Assembly (NCBI GenBank): GCA_012719815.1
Contig: JAAXZP010000226.1
Span: 1 to 5,006, forward strand
DNA: 5,006 nucleotides
DNA from: Christensenellaceae bacterium
Lineage (GTDB): Bacteria; Bacillota; Clostridia; Christensenellales; SZUA-584
Direction: 5' to 3'
The translations under genes were made by a program, and so were the position numbers. Of this stretch, positions 1 to 4,999 are shown in pieces; the first letter of the stretch is position 1; each line of letters begins with the position of its first letter. The notes below the pieces were generated by a model. The model was not told the DNA's origin and made no database searches. It saw only the letters and a list, made by a program, of their open reading frames with translations.

Positions 1-1
1 G

Positions 2-1237
2 GAAGAACTGTCTGACGTGCTGGAGTTGGTGGCGGAGCGCACCTGCAAGGACTGCGTGTTTAAAAAGAGCTGCTGGGACAAGGAGTTCCTCAGCACGTAC
101 GGCGTGTTCAGCCGGCTGTTTGCAGCGTATGAAAGCAAGGGCCATATCGACGAGAGTTGCATTGACCCGGCGTTTATCAAGAAATGCTACAATGTGAAGG
201 GTTTGCTCGCGGCGGCGGAGAACGTGTTCGGCACTTACCTCTTGAGCCTGAAATGGCGGCGGAAAATCGACGAATCCCGCGTGGTGACCGGCAGGCAGCT
301 TAAAGGCGTGGCCCGGGTGGTGGCGAATCTTGGGAAAGAGGTGGATACCGGCTTTACCTTCCTGGAGCAGCTGGAAGAGCGCATCGCGGCGGCGCTGGAC
401 GCCGAGAATATCCGCGTGCATGAGGTGTGCGCGGAGACAATGGGCGGGCAGATGGCCGTGGGACTTCGGCTCAGGAATTACGGCGGCGCGGAAGGCATCC
501 GCAGCATCGAGAGGACGCTTTCCAATGTGTGCGGCGTGCGGATGTATAAGGCATCGGAGACGGCGAGCAGCAACGGTGCGTACCGCCTGCTGCGCTTTGA
601 GCAGGCGGGCAGGTTCCGCGTGGAGACGGGCGTTGCGCAAATGGCCAAGGGCCGGGTATCGGGCGACAGCTGCGTGTTATCGAGGCTGCGCGACGGGCGG
701 CACCTGATGATGGTGTGCGACGGCATGGGCAGCGGCGAGAACGCCCGGCGCGAGAGCGCCGCCGCGGCATCGCTGATTGAAAACTTCTATCAGGCGGGTT
801 TTGACGACGCCATCATATTCGACACCATCAACCGGCTGCTGATACTGAAAAGCGACGAGGACATGTTTACGACGGTGGATCTGTGTCTGGTGAACCTCAA
901 TCCGGGGGACGCGGCATTCAACAAGATCGGCGCGGAGCCTTCGTATATTATCCGGGGGAGCAGCGTGGCGACGGTGGCTCCCGGGTCGCTGCCCATCGGC
1001 ATCGTGGATGAGGTGCGGCCCGTCAGCATCCACAAAACGCTGGAAGCGGGCGACCTCGTGGTGATGGTGAGCGACGGCGTGTCCGCGGCGGTGGAGGACG
1101 ACGCTGCCGCGTGGTTTGCCGATATCCCGCAGACGGACGCTCAGACGGTTGCGGAGGCGATACTGCAAAAAGCCCTGGGGCCGGACCCGCCCCGGGACGA
1201 CATGACGGTGATAGTGGGGCGCGTTAGTGATAGCTGA
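2..1237 (+). CDS. spoIIE: Stage II sporulation protein E (SpoIIE), C-terminal half, 5' end outside window
   Basis: SpoIIE is a PP2C-type Ser/Thr phosphatase at the asymmetric septum that dephosphorylates SpoIIAA to release sigma-F in the forespore. The frame is open from base 2 with no start needed, so 411 residues of a protein usually about 800 long are visible; the N-terminal membrane segments are missing. The visible part opens with a Cys-rich stretch (CKDC, then SCW) typical of the central region, followed by the phosphatase domain. Its metal-binding signatures are present: DGMGSG with Asp at 719-721, a TTVD strand near 875, GAEPSYI, SLPIGI, VSDG with Asp at 1073-1075, and DDMT at 1196-1207. 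All the acidic residues expected for catalysis are therefore intact. The first in-frame start-like codon (GTG at 17) has no ribosome binding site and is not the real start. The gene is followed by a short hairpin and then the convergent hydrolase gene. The identification is firm. Confidence 0.95.
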   Translation, partial: EELSDVLELVAERTCKDCVFKKSCWDKEFLSTYGVFSRLFAAYESKGHIDESCIDPAFIKKCYNVKGLLAAAENVFGTYLLSLKWRRKIDESRVVTGRQLKGVARVVANLGKEVDTGFTFLEQLEERIAAALDAENIRVHEVCAETMGGQMAVGLRLRNYGGAEGIRSIERTLSNVCGVRMYKASETASSNGAYRLLRFEQAGRFRVETGVAQMAKGRVSGDSCVLSRLRDGRHLMMVCDGMGSGENARRESAAAASLIENFYQAGFDDAIIFDTINRLLILKSDEDMFTTVDLCLVNLNPGDAAFNKIGAEPSYIIRGSSVATVAPGSLPIGIVDEVRPVSIHKTLEAGDLVVMVSDGVSAAVEDDAAAWFADIPQTDAQTVAEAILQKALGPDPPRDDMTVIVGRVSDS

Positions 1238-1265
1238 ACGGGGGCTAAGGGCTTTGTTTGTCATA

Positions 1266-1282
1266 AAAAGCCTGCGGCTTTT
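1266..1282 (+). terminator. Short hairpin after spoIIE, possible weak terminator
   Basis: AAAAGCC (1266-1272) and GGCTTTT (1276-1282) form a perfect 7-bp stem with a TGC loop, 28 bases after the spoIIE stop. The T-run is part of the stem and only three pairs are G-C, so it may be a weak terminator or only an mRNA end structure. A second small hairpin with the same core in inverted form (AAACC-GCA-GGTTT) lies at 1329-1341 and is followed by T residues. Confidence 0.45.
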
Positions 1283-1353
1283 CGGGGGCACCCATCCCGC
1301 GCAGTCCACACCTTGGCAAACTGACGGGAAACCGCAGGTTTTTCACCAAATAA

Positions 1354-1391
1354 AAAAACTAGGGCAACTGTTGCAGGTTGCCCCTGTTTTT
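1354..1391. terminator. Bidirectional intrinsic terminator between spoIIE and the hydrolase gene
   Basis: GGGCAAC (1362-1368) pairs perfectly with GTTGCCC (1377-1383) around an 8-nt loop. Outside a small internal loop, C1359 pairs with G1386 and A1354-1358 pairs with T1387-1391. The plus strand ends in a run of five T. The minus strand ends in seven T (complement of A1352-1358). It therefore works in both directions and sits only 7 bases beyond the stop codon of the minus-strand hydrolase gene, as expected for a shared terminator between convergent genes. Confidence 0.8.
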
Positions 1392-1397
1392 GTGCCG

Positions 1398-2045
1398 CTA
1401 GGCGCAGTAAAAGCTGTGATGCCCGATGCGGGTGTAATACTTAAAGTTACGCCAGCGCTTGCTCTTGGATACCTGGAAGTAGTACATGTCATCGGGGAAC
1501 GCGTCGCGCTGGTCGATCGCCGCGTTGACGGCAGCCATACATTCGGCGTTGTAGCGGCGGGACACCGCGAACTGATTCCGCGCGAACACCACTTTTTTCA
1601 CCGTACGCCCGAACCTGCCGCTTTCAAAGCGGTTCAGCACCACAGCGGCCACCGCCACCTTGCCCTCAAACGGCTCGCCGCGCGCTTCCGCGTACACCAC
1701 ACGGGCGATGTACGCTTTTTCCTGCTCGGTGTAGATATGAGCCGGGGCACTCAGCTGCTTTGCCAGCTCGGTAAGCGGCGTTTTTGCGGGCGTCCCGGAC
1801 GGTTTGACGGCAAATTCGTCGGACAGCCATTCTGTCCAGCGCCTGGCACTGTGATCGTTCGGCTTCGCAGCGGGCACAGCGCCGACCGCCAGCATGGACA
1901 AAGCGTCCGGTTCGGCAGGTATATCCGGCTCGGCTGAAATTTCCAGCTCGGCCGGAGCTGCCACGGCGGCCAGTCCCGCAGCCGAAAAGAGGGTAACGAG
2001 GTATAGCCCGGTTACCGTCAGCAGCTTCAGTATTCGTTTTTTCAA
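1398..2045 (-). CDS. Secreted cell wall hydrolase, SleB/CwlJ family (Hydrolase_2 domain)
   Basis: This is a predicted peptidoglycan hydrolase of the family that includes the spore-cortex-lytic enzymes SleB and CwlJ, exported across the membrane. From the TTG at 2045 it encodes 215 residues. These are a basic start (LKKR), a hydrophobic segment to about residue 28 ending in an AVA-A type signal peptidase site, an Ala/Pro/Glu-rich linker to about residue 100, and the catalytic domain from about 105 to the end. The core motif YAEARGEPFEGKVAVAAVVL (118-137) contains the conserved glutamate (E120) matching the SleB catalytic Glu; NQFAV and the terminal GHHSFY also fit the family. TTG was chosen over the GTG at 2093 because AAGGTG lies just upstream and the protein then begins with a proper signal peptide. 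It lacks the N-terminal peptidoglycan-binding repeat of SleB, so a CwlJ-like or vegetative role is possible. I cannot assign it to sleB or cwlJ. Confidence 0.88.
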   Translation of the reverse strand: MKKRILKLLTVTGLYLVTLFSAAGLAAVAAPAELEISAEPDIPAEPDALSMLAVGAVPAAKPNDHSARRWTEWLSDEFAVKPSGTPAKTPLTELAKQLSAPAHIYTEQEKAYIARVVYAEARGEPFEGKVAVAAVVLNRFESGRFGRTVKKVVFARNQFAVSRRYNAECMAAVNAAIDQRDAFPDDMYYFQVSKSKRWRNFKYYTRIGHHSFYCA

Positions 2046-2060
2046 TAGACACCTTTCCTT
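2045..2060 (-). promoter_or_regulatory. Ribosome binding site that fixes a TTG start
   Basis: Read on the minus strand, AAGGAAAGGTG runs from 2060 to 2050, with AAGGTG complementary to the 16S anti-SD. Four bases (TCTA) then lead to TTG at 2045-2043. This supports TTG as the start. The alternative GTG at 2093 has no purine-rich motif in front of it and would add 16 polar residues before the signal peptide. Confidence 0.65.
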
Positions 2061-2243
2061 ATACTTAAAATTTATATCCACGCGGCTTGCCACTGCCGGA
2101 AGCCTGTGACATGAAGTAAACGCCGGTTCATTCCAAACGCTTTAGGGCGAATTGCCAACCTGGATCAAATCAGCGCTTACCCAGCGGCAAACGGCAACAC
2201 GACAGCCGCAAACCCCGCATTTACCGTTAATTTTTCCGCATAA
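2046..2243 (-). promoter_or_regulatory. Long, potentially structured 5' leader of the hydrolase gene
   Basis: The predicted transcript start near 2243 leaves about 200 nt of untranslated leader. On the minus strand GTAAATGC (2224-2217) can pair with GCGTTTAC (2123-2116), eight pairs including one G-U. After one mismatch and one bulged G the stem continues as GG/CC and TT/AA (2215-2211 with 2125-2128). Inside are two adjacent hairpins: GCGGC/GCCGC (2205-2209 with 2184-2188) and CTGG/CCAG (2181-2184 with 2160-2163), which share one base. A further hairpin GGCTT/AAGCC (2100-2104 with 2084-2088) lies before the ribosome binding site. The overall shape is riboswitch-like, but I recognise no known class and no terminator-like T-run. 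Confidence 0.4.
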
Positions 2244-2249
2244 TGGCCC

Positions 2250-2278
2250 AATATATAACAGCAAAAGGAAAAAGTCAA
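2250..2278 (-). promoter_or_regulatory. Sigma-A-type promoter for the hydrolase transcript
   Basis: On the minus strand TTGACT (2278-2273) and TATATT (2255-2250) are separated by exactly 17 bases, close to the housekeeping consensus. The sequence upstream of the -35 box (2279 to about 2335 on the plus strand) is very rich in A/T tracts, like an UP element. Transcription would start near 2243 and run into the hydrolase gene, with no other gene between. Confidence 0.7.
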
Positions 2279-2336
2279 ATTTTTATGAAAAAAGTTTCGA
2301 AATTTTTTTATTTTAGACCTTCAACCTGTTTTATTA
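2279..2336. other. A/T-rich block with a 22-base palindrome between divergent promoters
   Basis: This block is almost entirely A and T in a GC-rich surrounding. Its core at 2288-2309 is a palindrome: AAAAAA G TTTC / GAAA T TTTTTT, centred between 2298 and 2299, with G2294 facing T2303 as the only imperfect position. It lies just upstream of the minus-strand -35 box and about 67 bases before the plus-strand tRNA -35 box. It could act as an UP element, a regulator binding site, or simply a curved A-tract region. The sequence does not decide between these. Confidence 0.4.
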
Positions 2337-2337
2337 A

Positions 2338-2354
2338 ACCGCCTTTTTGGCGGT
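2338..2354. repeat. Small inverted repeat before the tRNA promoter
   Basis: ACCGCC (2338-2343) and GGCGGT (2349-2354) form a perfect 6-bp stem with a TTTTT loop. No T-run follows on the plus strand and only a broken one (TTTAATAAAAC) on the minus strand, so it is not a clear terminator. It lies 21 bases upstream of the tRNA promoter -35 box. Confidence 0.4.
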
Positions 2355-2375
2355 GAAATGACGGCAGTTTGGGTG

Positions 2376-2403
2376 TTGACTTTTCAGTGTTTCATGCTAA
2401 AAT
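2376..2403 (+). promoter_or_regulatory. Sigma-A promoter of tRNA-Leu with extended -10
   Basis: TTGACT (2376-2381) is followed after 16 bases by TAAAAT (2398-2403), preceded by TGC (2395-2397), which makes an extended -10. A perfect TATAAT at 2404-2409 directly follows, but its spacing to the -35 box would be 22 bases, so it is probably not the working element. Transcription would start about 12-15 bases before the mature tRNA 5' end. Confidence 0.7.
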
Positions 2404-2424
2404 TATAATCTGTGACATTAGTAT

Positions 2425-2509
2425 GCGAGAGTGCTGGAATTGGCAGACAGGCACGTTTGAGGGGCGTGTGTCCTATGGCGTACGGGTTCAAGTCCCGTCT
2501 CTCGCACCA
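2425..2509 (+). tRNA. tRNA-Leu, anticodon GAG (reads CUC/CUU), CCA encoded
   Basis: A complete class II cloverleaf can be drawn. The acceptor stem is GCGAGAG (2425-2431) with CTCTCGC (2499-2505), then discriminator A2506 and genomic CCA (2507-2509). The D stem is CTG/CAG around GAATTGGCAGA. The anticodon stem is CACGT (2452-2456) with GCGTG (2464-2468) and loop TTGAGGG, giving anticodon GAG at 2459-2461. A 13-nt variable arm (2469-2481) is typical of tRNA-Leu but pairs only weakly. The T arm is ACGGG-TTCAAGT-CCCGT (2482-2498). It is transcribed alone, from its own promoter to its own terminator. Confidence 0.97.
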
Positions 2510-2517
2510 AAGCATGG

Positions 2518-2548
2518 CTTGCCCGTAAGTTTCGGGCAGGTCTTTTTT
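2518..2548 (+). terminator. Intrinsic terminator of tRNA-Leu
   Basis: CTTGCCCG (2518-2525) pairs with CGGGCAGG (2533-2540), eight pairs including one G-U, around a 7-nt loop. TCTTTTTT follows at 2541-2548. It starts 9 bases after the tRNA CCA end and is a strong rho-independent terminator. Confidence 0.9.
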
Positions 2549-2656
2549 ATTTATCAGGCTGAGGTTTCCCTCCAAGTTTTTCGACACAGCAGCGGCAAGG
2601 CTAAATATTTGCTACAGTATACCGAAAGAATTTCAAGCAACTACTGCTATTCTGAC

Positions 2657-2693
2657 AGGAGGATATCAAATGAAAAGAAAAACCGTCATATAG
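2657..2693 (+). promoter_or_regulatory. Ideal RBS and ATG followed by in-frame TAG (lipoprotein start region)
   Basis: AGGAGG (2657-2662) lies 7 bases before ATG (2670-2672), the best initiation site in the window. It opens the reading frame MKRKTVI and then stops at TAG (2691-2693). The same frame resumes with ATA and ATG (2697) into the lipoprotein. The basic KRK start is exactly what the downstream hydrophobic stretch and lipobox lack, so this was almost certainly the original start of that gene. Confidence 0.8.
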
Positions 2694-2696
2694 ATA

Positions 2697-3278
2697 ATGC
2701 TTTTAATCGTATTATCGCTAGCCCTTGTTGGCTGCGCCAAAAGCGCTGATGCTGACAGTGTAAGCACCGGCTTGCCTGCGGCGAGCGAACCCGACGCTGA
2801 TACCGAGGATGACATTCTGGATGACGAGCCGAGTGAGCAACCGGAGCAGCCTGCTGAGCCTCAGGAGATTAAGCCGACTTTCACTGAAGATTGGCCTTCC
2901 CATGCGCTGCCCGAAGGTTTCCCGAATCTGGGCAAAGTGACAAAAGTGATAGACTTCAGAGGCTACGGCAACGAAATCTATATACAATGGAACATCGTGA
3001 CCGAGGACGAGGTAATAAAGATTGTAGATGCCCTGAACGAGTATCCGGATTACGATCACGAATGGCAATGCAATTTTTACAGTGACGGTTTGAAGTACAA
3101 GCCGGGTACTGAGGAAGAGATTTTGCGGGCCGAAATCCGGTATGACGCATCGGCATCCGGGGAGGTTGGCGAGAATTCTTCGCCCCAGCTGGTTCTGGAG
3201 ATATCCGGCGAGGCGCTGCCGGAAGACAAAATGCTCAATCGCGGGCCTGTTCGCACTGATGAACAGGCCCGTTATTGA
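2697..3278 (+). CDS. Lipoprotein of unknown function; signal peptide split by an in-frame TAG
   Basis: I recognise no family with confidence. From the ATG at 2697 the product is 193 residues: a hydrophobic stretch MLLIVLSLALVGC with lipobox LVGC (Cys13), an acidic, Pro/Glu/Asp-rich tether to about residue 60, then a probably folded region (about 65-175) with WPSHALPEGFP, a predicted beta/alpha pattern and an EISGE end. This is the usual plan of a small surface lipoprotein in Gram-positive bacteria, anchored to the outer membrane face. The ATG at 2697 has no ribosome binding site and leaves no positive charge before the hydrophobic stretch. The true start is probably ATG 2670 (202 residues, lipidated Cys22) with codon 8 changed to TAG. 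Expression could come from reinitiation 3 bases after the TAG, or the gene may be a recent pseudogene. The body is intact with no other stop, so decay, if real, is young. The gene stands alone between two terminators. Confidence 0.7.
   Translation: MLLIVLSLALVGCAKSADADSVSTGLPAASEPDADTEDDILDDEPSEQPEQPAEPQEIKPTFTEDWPSHALPEGFPNLGKVTKVIDFRGYGNEIYIQWNIVTEDEVIKIVDALNEYPDYDHEWQCNFYSDGLKYKPGTEEEILRAEIRYDASASGEVGENSSPQLVLEISGEALPEDKMLNRGPVRTDEQARY
3242..3271 (+). repeat. 11-bp perfect hairpin over the lipoprotein 3' end
   Basis: CGGGCCTGTTC (3242-3252) and GAACAGGCCCG (3261-3271) form a perfect 11-bp stem with an 8-nt loop, finishing 4 bases before the TGA stop. Only TTATTGATT follows, so the T-run is poor. 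It is very stable and could pause or partly terminate transcription, or protect the mRNA 3' end, although it is inside the coding sequence. Confidence 0.6.
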
Positions 3279-3302
3279 TTGGGCAGAAACCTGACAGGGT
3301 TG

Positions 3303-3342
3303 CAGCCTTTCCTTAGGCAATGGGAGAGGCTGTATCTTTTTT
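3303..3342 (+). terminator. Intrinsic terminator of the lipoprotein gene
   Basis: CAGCCTTTCC (3303-3312) pairs with GGAGAGGCTG (3323-3332), ten pairs with one G-U, around a 10-nt loop. TATCTTTTTTGTTT follows. It lies 24 bases after the lipoprotein stop and separates that gene from the flagellar operon. Confidence 0.88.
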
Positions 3343-3427
3343 GTTTCAACATGCAAACGGGCGGGTATTAATCTGACAGGTCTTATTATGACTGCACAAA
3401 GGCCTCGAGCCATACGAAGGCGGAAAC

Positions 3428-4120
3428 ATGAGAAGCGTTGAGGGCATATACCTCTCCAAGCTGTATCAACTGGAAAATATCATTCAGCAGAAGGCGGGCA
3501 AATGCAGCGGCGCCCAGGCGGCGTTTGCGGACATACTGGACAGCGTTCAACGGCAAATCGACATGGTTTCCGGCGCGCCTGCCAGGGACAGCATGGCTGT
3601 GAGCAGCCAACCCGCCGCAGCCCCGGATCTGTCGGCTATCTATGCAGCGGGGCTTTTTACCGGCTATTCGGACAGGCCGGCCGCAGCCACCCGCAGCGAG
3701 ATCGATGCAGCGATAGAGAAAGCGGCTCGGGCCACCGGGCTGGACCCGGCGCTGATCCGCGCGGTGATCCGCGTGGAATCCTCGTTTGACCCCGACGCGG
3801 TGTCGGGCGCGGGCGCGCAGGGGCTGATGCAGCTGATGCCGGGAACCGCCAGAGAGCTGGGCGTCACCGACCCGTTCGACGTGGAGCAGAACGTGATGGG
3901 CGGCGCGACGTATCTTGCCAGACAGCTCAGGCGCTTCGGCGACGTGCGTCTGGCTTTGGCGGCTTACAACACCGGGCCGGGCCGTGTCAGCTCGTATCAT
4001 ATCTCGGACGCGAACAATCCAAGCGAGTACGAAAAGCTGCCCCGGGGCGTGCGGGGCTATGTGGCTAAGGTTTTGCAGTACTATGAGCAATATAAAACAA
4101 CAGGAGGTGGCGCCGTTTGA
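3428..4120 (+). CDS. Lytic transglycosylase (SLT domain) at the head of the flagellar operon
   Basis: This is a predicted peptidoglycan lytic transglycosylase of the Slt/MltE-like goose-lysozyme fold, cutting the MurNAc-GlcNAc bond. Of 230 residues, the first 80 or so are low-complexity and partly helical, with an AAFADIL motif at 31-37. The SLT domain covers about 90-220. The family signatures are all present: RVESSFDP with catalytic Glu117, GAQGLMQLMP (129-138), NVMGGATYLARQL (155-167) and ALAAYNTGPGRV (176-187). There is no Sec signal peptide, membrane segment or lipobox, although the substrate is outside the cell. The start at 3428 is preceded by AAGGCGG with good spacing. The stop codon overlaps the flgB start by 4 bases, so the two are translated together. 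With flgB and flgC downstream, a role in making space in the wall for the flagellar rod, similar to the FlgJ muramidase of Proteobacteria, is a sound inference but not shown. No clear sigma-A or sigma-D promoter is visible at 3343-3427. Confidence 0.9.
   Translation: MRSVEGIYLSKLYQLENIIQQKAGKCSGAQAAFADILDSVQRQIDMVSGAPARDSMAVSSQPAAAPDLSAIYAAGLFTGYSDRPAAATRSEIDAAIEKAARATGLDPALIRAVIRVESSFDPDAVSGAGAQGLMQLMPGTARELGVTDPFDVEQNVMGGATYLARQLRRFGDVRLALAAYNTGPGRVSSYHISDANNPSEYEKLPRGVRGYVAKVLQYYEQYKTTGGGAV
4102..4119 (+). promoter_or_regulatory. RBS deciding the TTG start of flgB
   Basis: AGGAGG (4102-4107, extended to AGGAGGTGG) lies 9 bases before TTG at 4117-4119, within the end of the transglycosylase gene. 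The resulting TTGA overlap joins the TTG start to the TGA stop and indicates translational coupling. Confidence 0.85.
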
Positions 4121-4515
4121 TTAACAAACTGTTCAGCAATGTCGACGTTTTAAAGGCAGGGCTGGACGCATCGTGGCTGAAGAATCAGGTGATCGCCAAC
4201 AATATCGCCAACGTGGACACGCCGAACTTCAAGAGTTCGTCGGTGTCGTTTGAAGCGGCTTTCAAGAGAGCGCTTCAGGGGGACGATTTTACGGCGAAGA
4301 AAACGCGGGAAGGGCATATCGACTTTGAAAGGGCCGACATGCGGGCGACGGTGACCACGGATATGAACACTACCTACCGCATGGACGGCAACAACGTCAA
4401 TATTGACGCGGAAAGCGCAGAGCTGGCCAAGAACCAGATATTCTACAACACGCTGGTGCAGCAGCTGTCCAGCGAGTTCCGCAAGCTCAATATGGCGATT
4501 AACGGAGGGAAGTGA
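4117..4515 (+). CDS. flgB: Flagellar basal-body rod protein FlgB
   Basis: FlgB is a proximal rod subunit of the flagellar basal body, exported by the flagellar type III system and sitting just outside the membrane. The 132-residue product has the normal length. It carries the N-terminal rod signature ANNIANVDTPNFK (28-39 region) and the FlgB C-terminal block MDGNNVNIDAESAELAKNQ (89-107), ending in a helical stretch with LSSEFRKLNMAI. It begins at TTG, fixed by a strong ribosome binding site, and overlaps the upstream transglycosylase by 4 bases. flgC starts 6 bases after its stop. The two ends that form the rod coiled coils are intact, so it should be functional. Confidence 0.96.
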   Translation: MINKLFSNVDVLKAGLDASWLKNQVIANNIANVDTPNFKSSSVSFEAAFKRALQGDDFTAKKTREGHIDFERADMRATVTTDMNTTYRMDGNNVNIDAESAELAKNQIFYNTLVQQLSSEFRKLNMAINGGK

Positions 4516-4521
4516 GTGTAG

Positions 4522-4959
4522 ATGAGTTTTTTGTCGTCAATGGACATCAGCGCATCCGCACTAACAGCGCAGCGCATGCGCATGGACGTGATCAGTGAGA
4601 ACATCGCCAACGCGGACACCACGCGGACGGCAAACGGCGGGCCTTACCGCAGGCGCGTGGTGGAGATGGCGGAGCAGCCGATGACTTTTTCGGCGGCGCT
4701 GAAGCAGGCCACGGGCAATGGCGTGACGGGCGGCGGCGTGGTGGTGTCGCGGATCGTGGAGGATATGTCGGATTTCGAGTACGAATACAACCCGAGCCAT
4801 CCGGACGCCGACGAGAACGGCTATGTGGCCAAGCCCAACGTGGACATAGCCGAGGAAATCATCGATATGATGTCGGCCACGCGCTCGTATGAGGCCAACG
4901 TGACGGCGCTGAACGCGACCAAGAGCATGGCGATGAAAGCGCTGGAGATCGGCCGGTAA
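4522..4959 (+). CDS. flgC: Flagellar basal-body rod protein FlgC
   Basis: FlgC is a rod subunit that assembles with FlgB, FlgF and FlgG. The 145-residue product has the usual length, with the N-terminal signature ISENIANADTTRT (24-36) and the family-typical C-terminal block NPSHPDADENGYV then PNVDIAEEIIDMMSATRSYE (90-124). The ATG at 4522 is preceded by GGAGGG (4504-4509) at 12 bases, rather far. An in-frame GTG at 4516 is closed off at once by TAG (4519-4521), so ATG is the only sensible start. The mRNA is continuous with flgB, so coupling may compensate for the spacing. Confidence 0.96.
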   Translation: MSFLSSMDISASALTAQRMRMDVISENIANADTTRTANGGPYRRRVVEMAEQPMTFSAALKQATGNGVTGGGVVVSRIVEDMSDFEYEYNPSHPDADENGYVAKPNVDIAEEIIDMMSATRSYEANVTALNATKSMAMKALEIGR

Positions 4960-4972
4960 GCGCGGGCAAATT

Positions 4973-4986
4973 AAACAGTAAACAGT
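4973..4986 (+). repeat. Tandem 7-base repeat AAACAGT x2
   Basis: AAACAGT occurs at 4973-4979 and again at 4980-4986, in the 40-base gap between flgC and the next gene, directly before its ribosome binding site. It may be chance or a slippage product. Confidence 0.5.
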
Positions 4987-4999
4987 AGGGGGATTGACT

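Noticed and set aside
1227..1937. Plus-strand open frame of 236 codons opposite the hydrolase gene
   Set aside because: It is antisense to a well-supported SleB/CwlJ-family gene, has no recognisable domain and starts inside the end of spoIIE. It is a shadow of high-GC coding sequence.
2046..2250. ydaO/c-di-AMP, TPP or cobalamin riboswitch in the hydrolase leader
   Set aside because: Short likenesses such as CGACAGC or GCCACTG are on the wrong strand or isolated. The conserved core blocks of these classes are missing on both strands.
2425..2509. tRNA-Leu as an integration site of a mobile element
   Set aside because: No integrase, no repeated 3' tRNA end and no other mobile signature appear downstream in the window.
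2579..2625. Promoter for the lipoprotein (TTCGAC, 16 bases, TAAATA; or TTGCTA near 2609)
   Set aside because: The boxes match the consensus poorly and none has a supporting extended -10. The promoter of this gene is unresolved.
2670..2699. TAG read as pyrrolysine
   Set aside because: The position is in a hydrophobic signal peptide, where pyrrolysine has no plausible role. The nearby hydrolase gene uses TAG as its stop, and no pyl gene is in the window.
2369..2749. Open frame running through tRNA-Leu and into the lipoprotein start
   Set aside because: It crosses a complete tRNA and its terminator, so it is not a coding gene.
3343..3427. Promoter for the flagellar operon (TATTAA at 3366 or TATTAT at 3384; sigma-D type TAAA-N15-GCCGATAA)
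   Set aside because: No acceptable -35 box sits at 16-18 bases from either -10 candidate, and no sigma-D consensus is present.
2718..4090. Minus-strand open frames of 231 and 234 codons opposite the lipoprotein and transglycosylase genes
   Set aside because: Both lie opposite genes with clear signatures, have arginine-rich low-complexity translations and have no ribosome binding site support.
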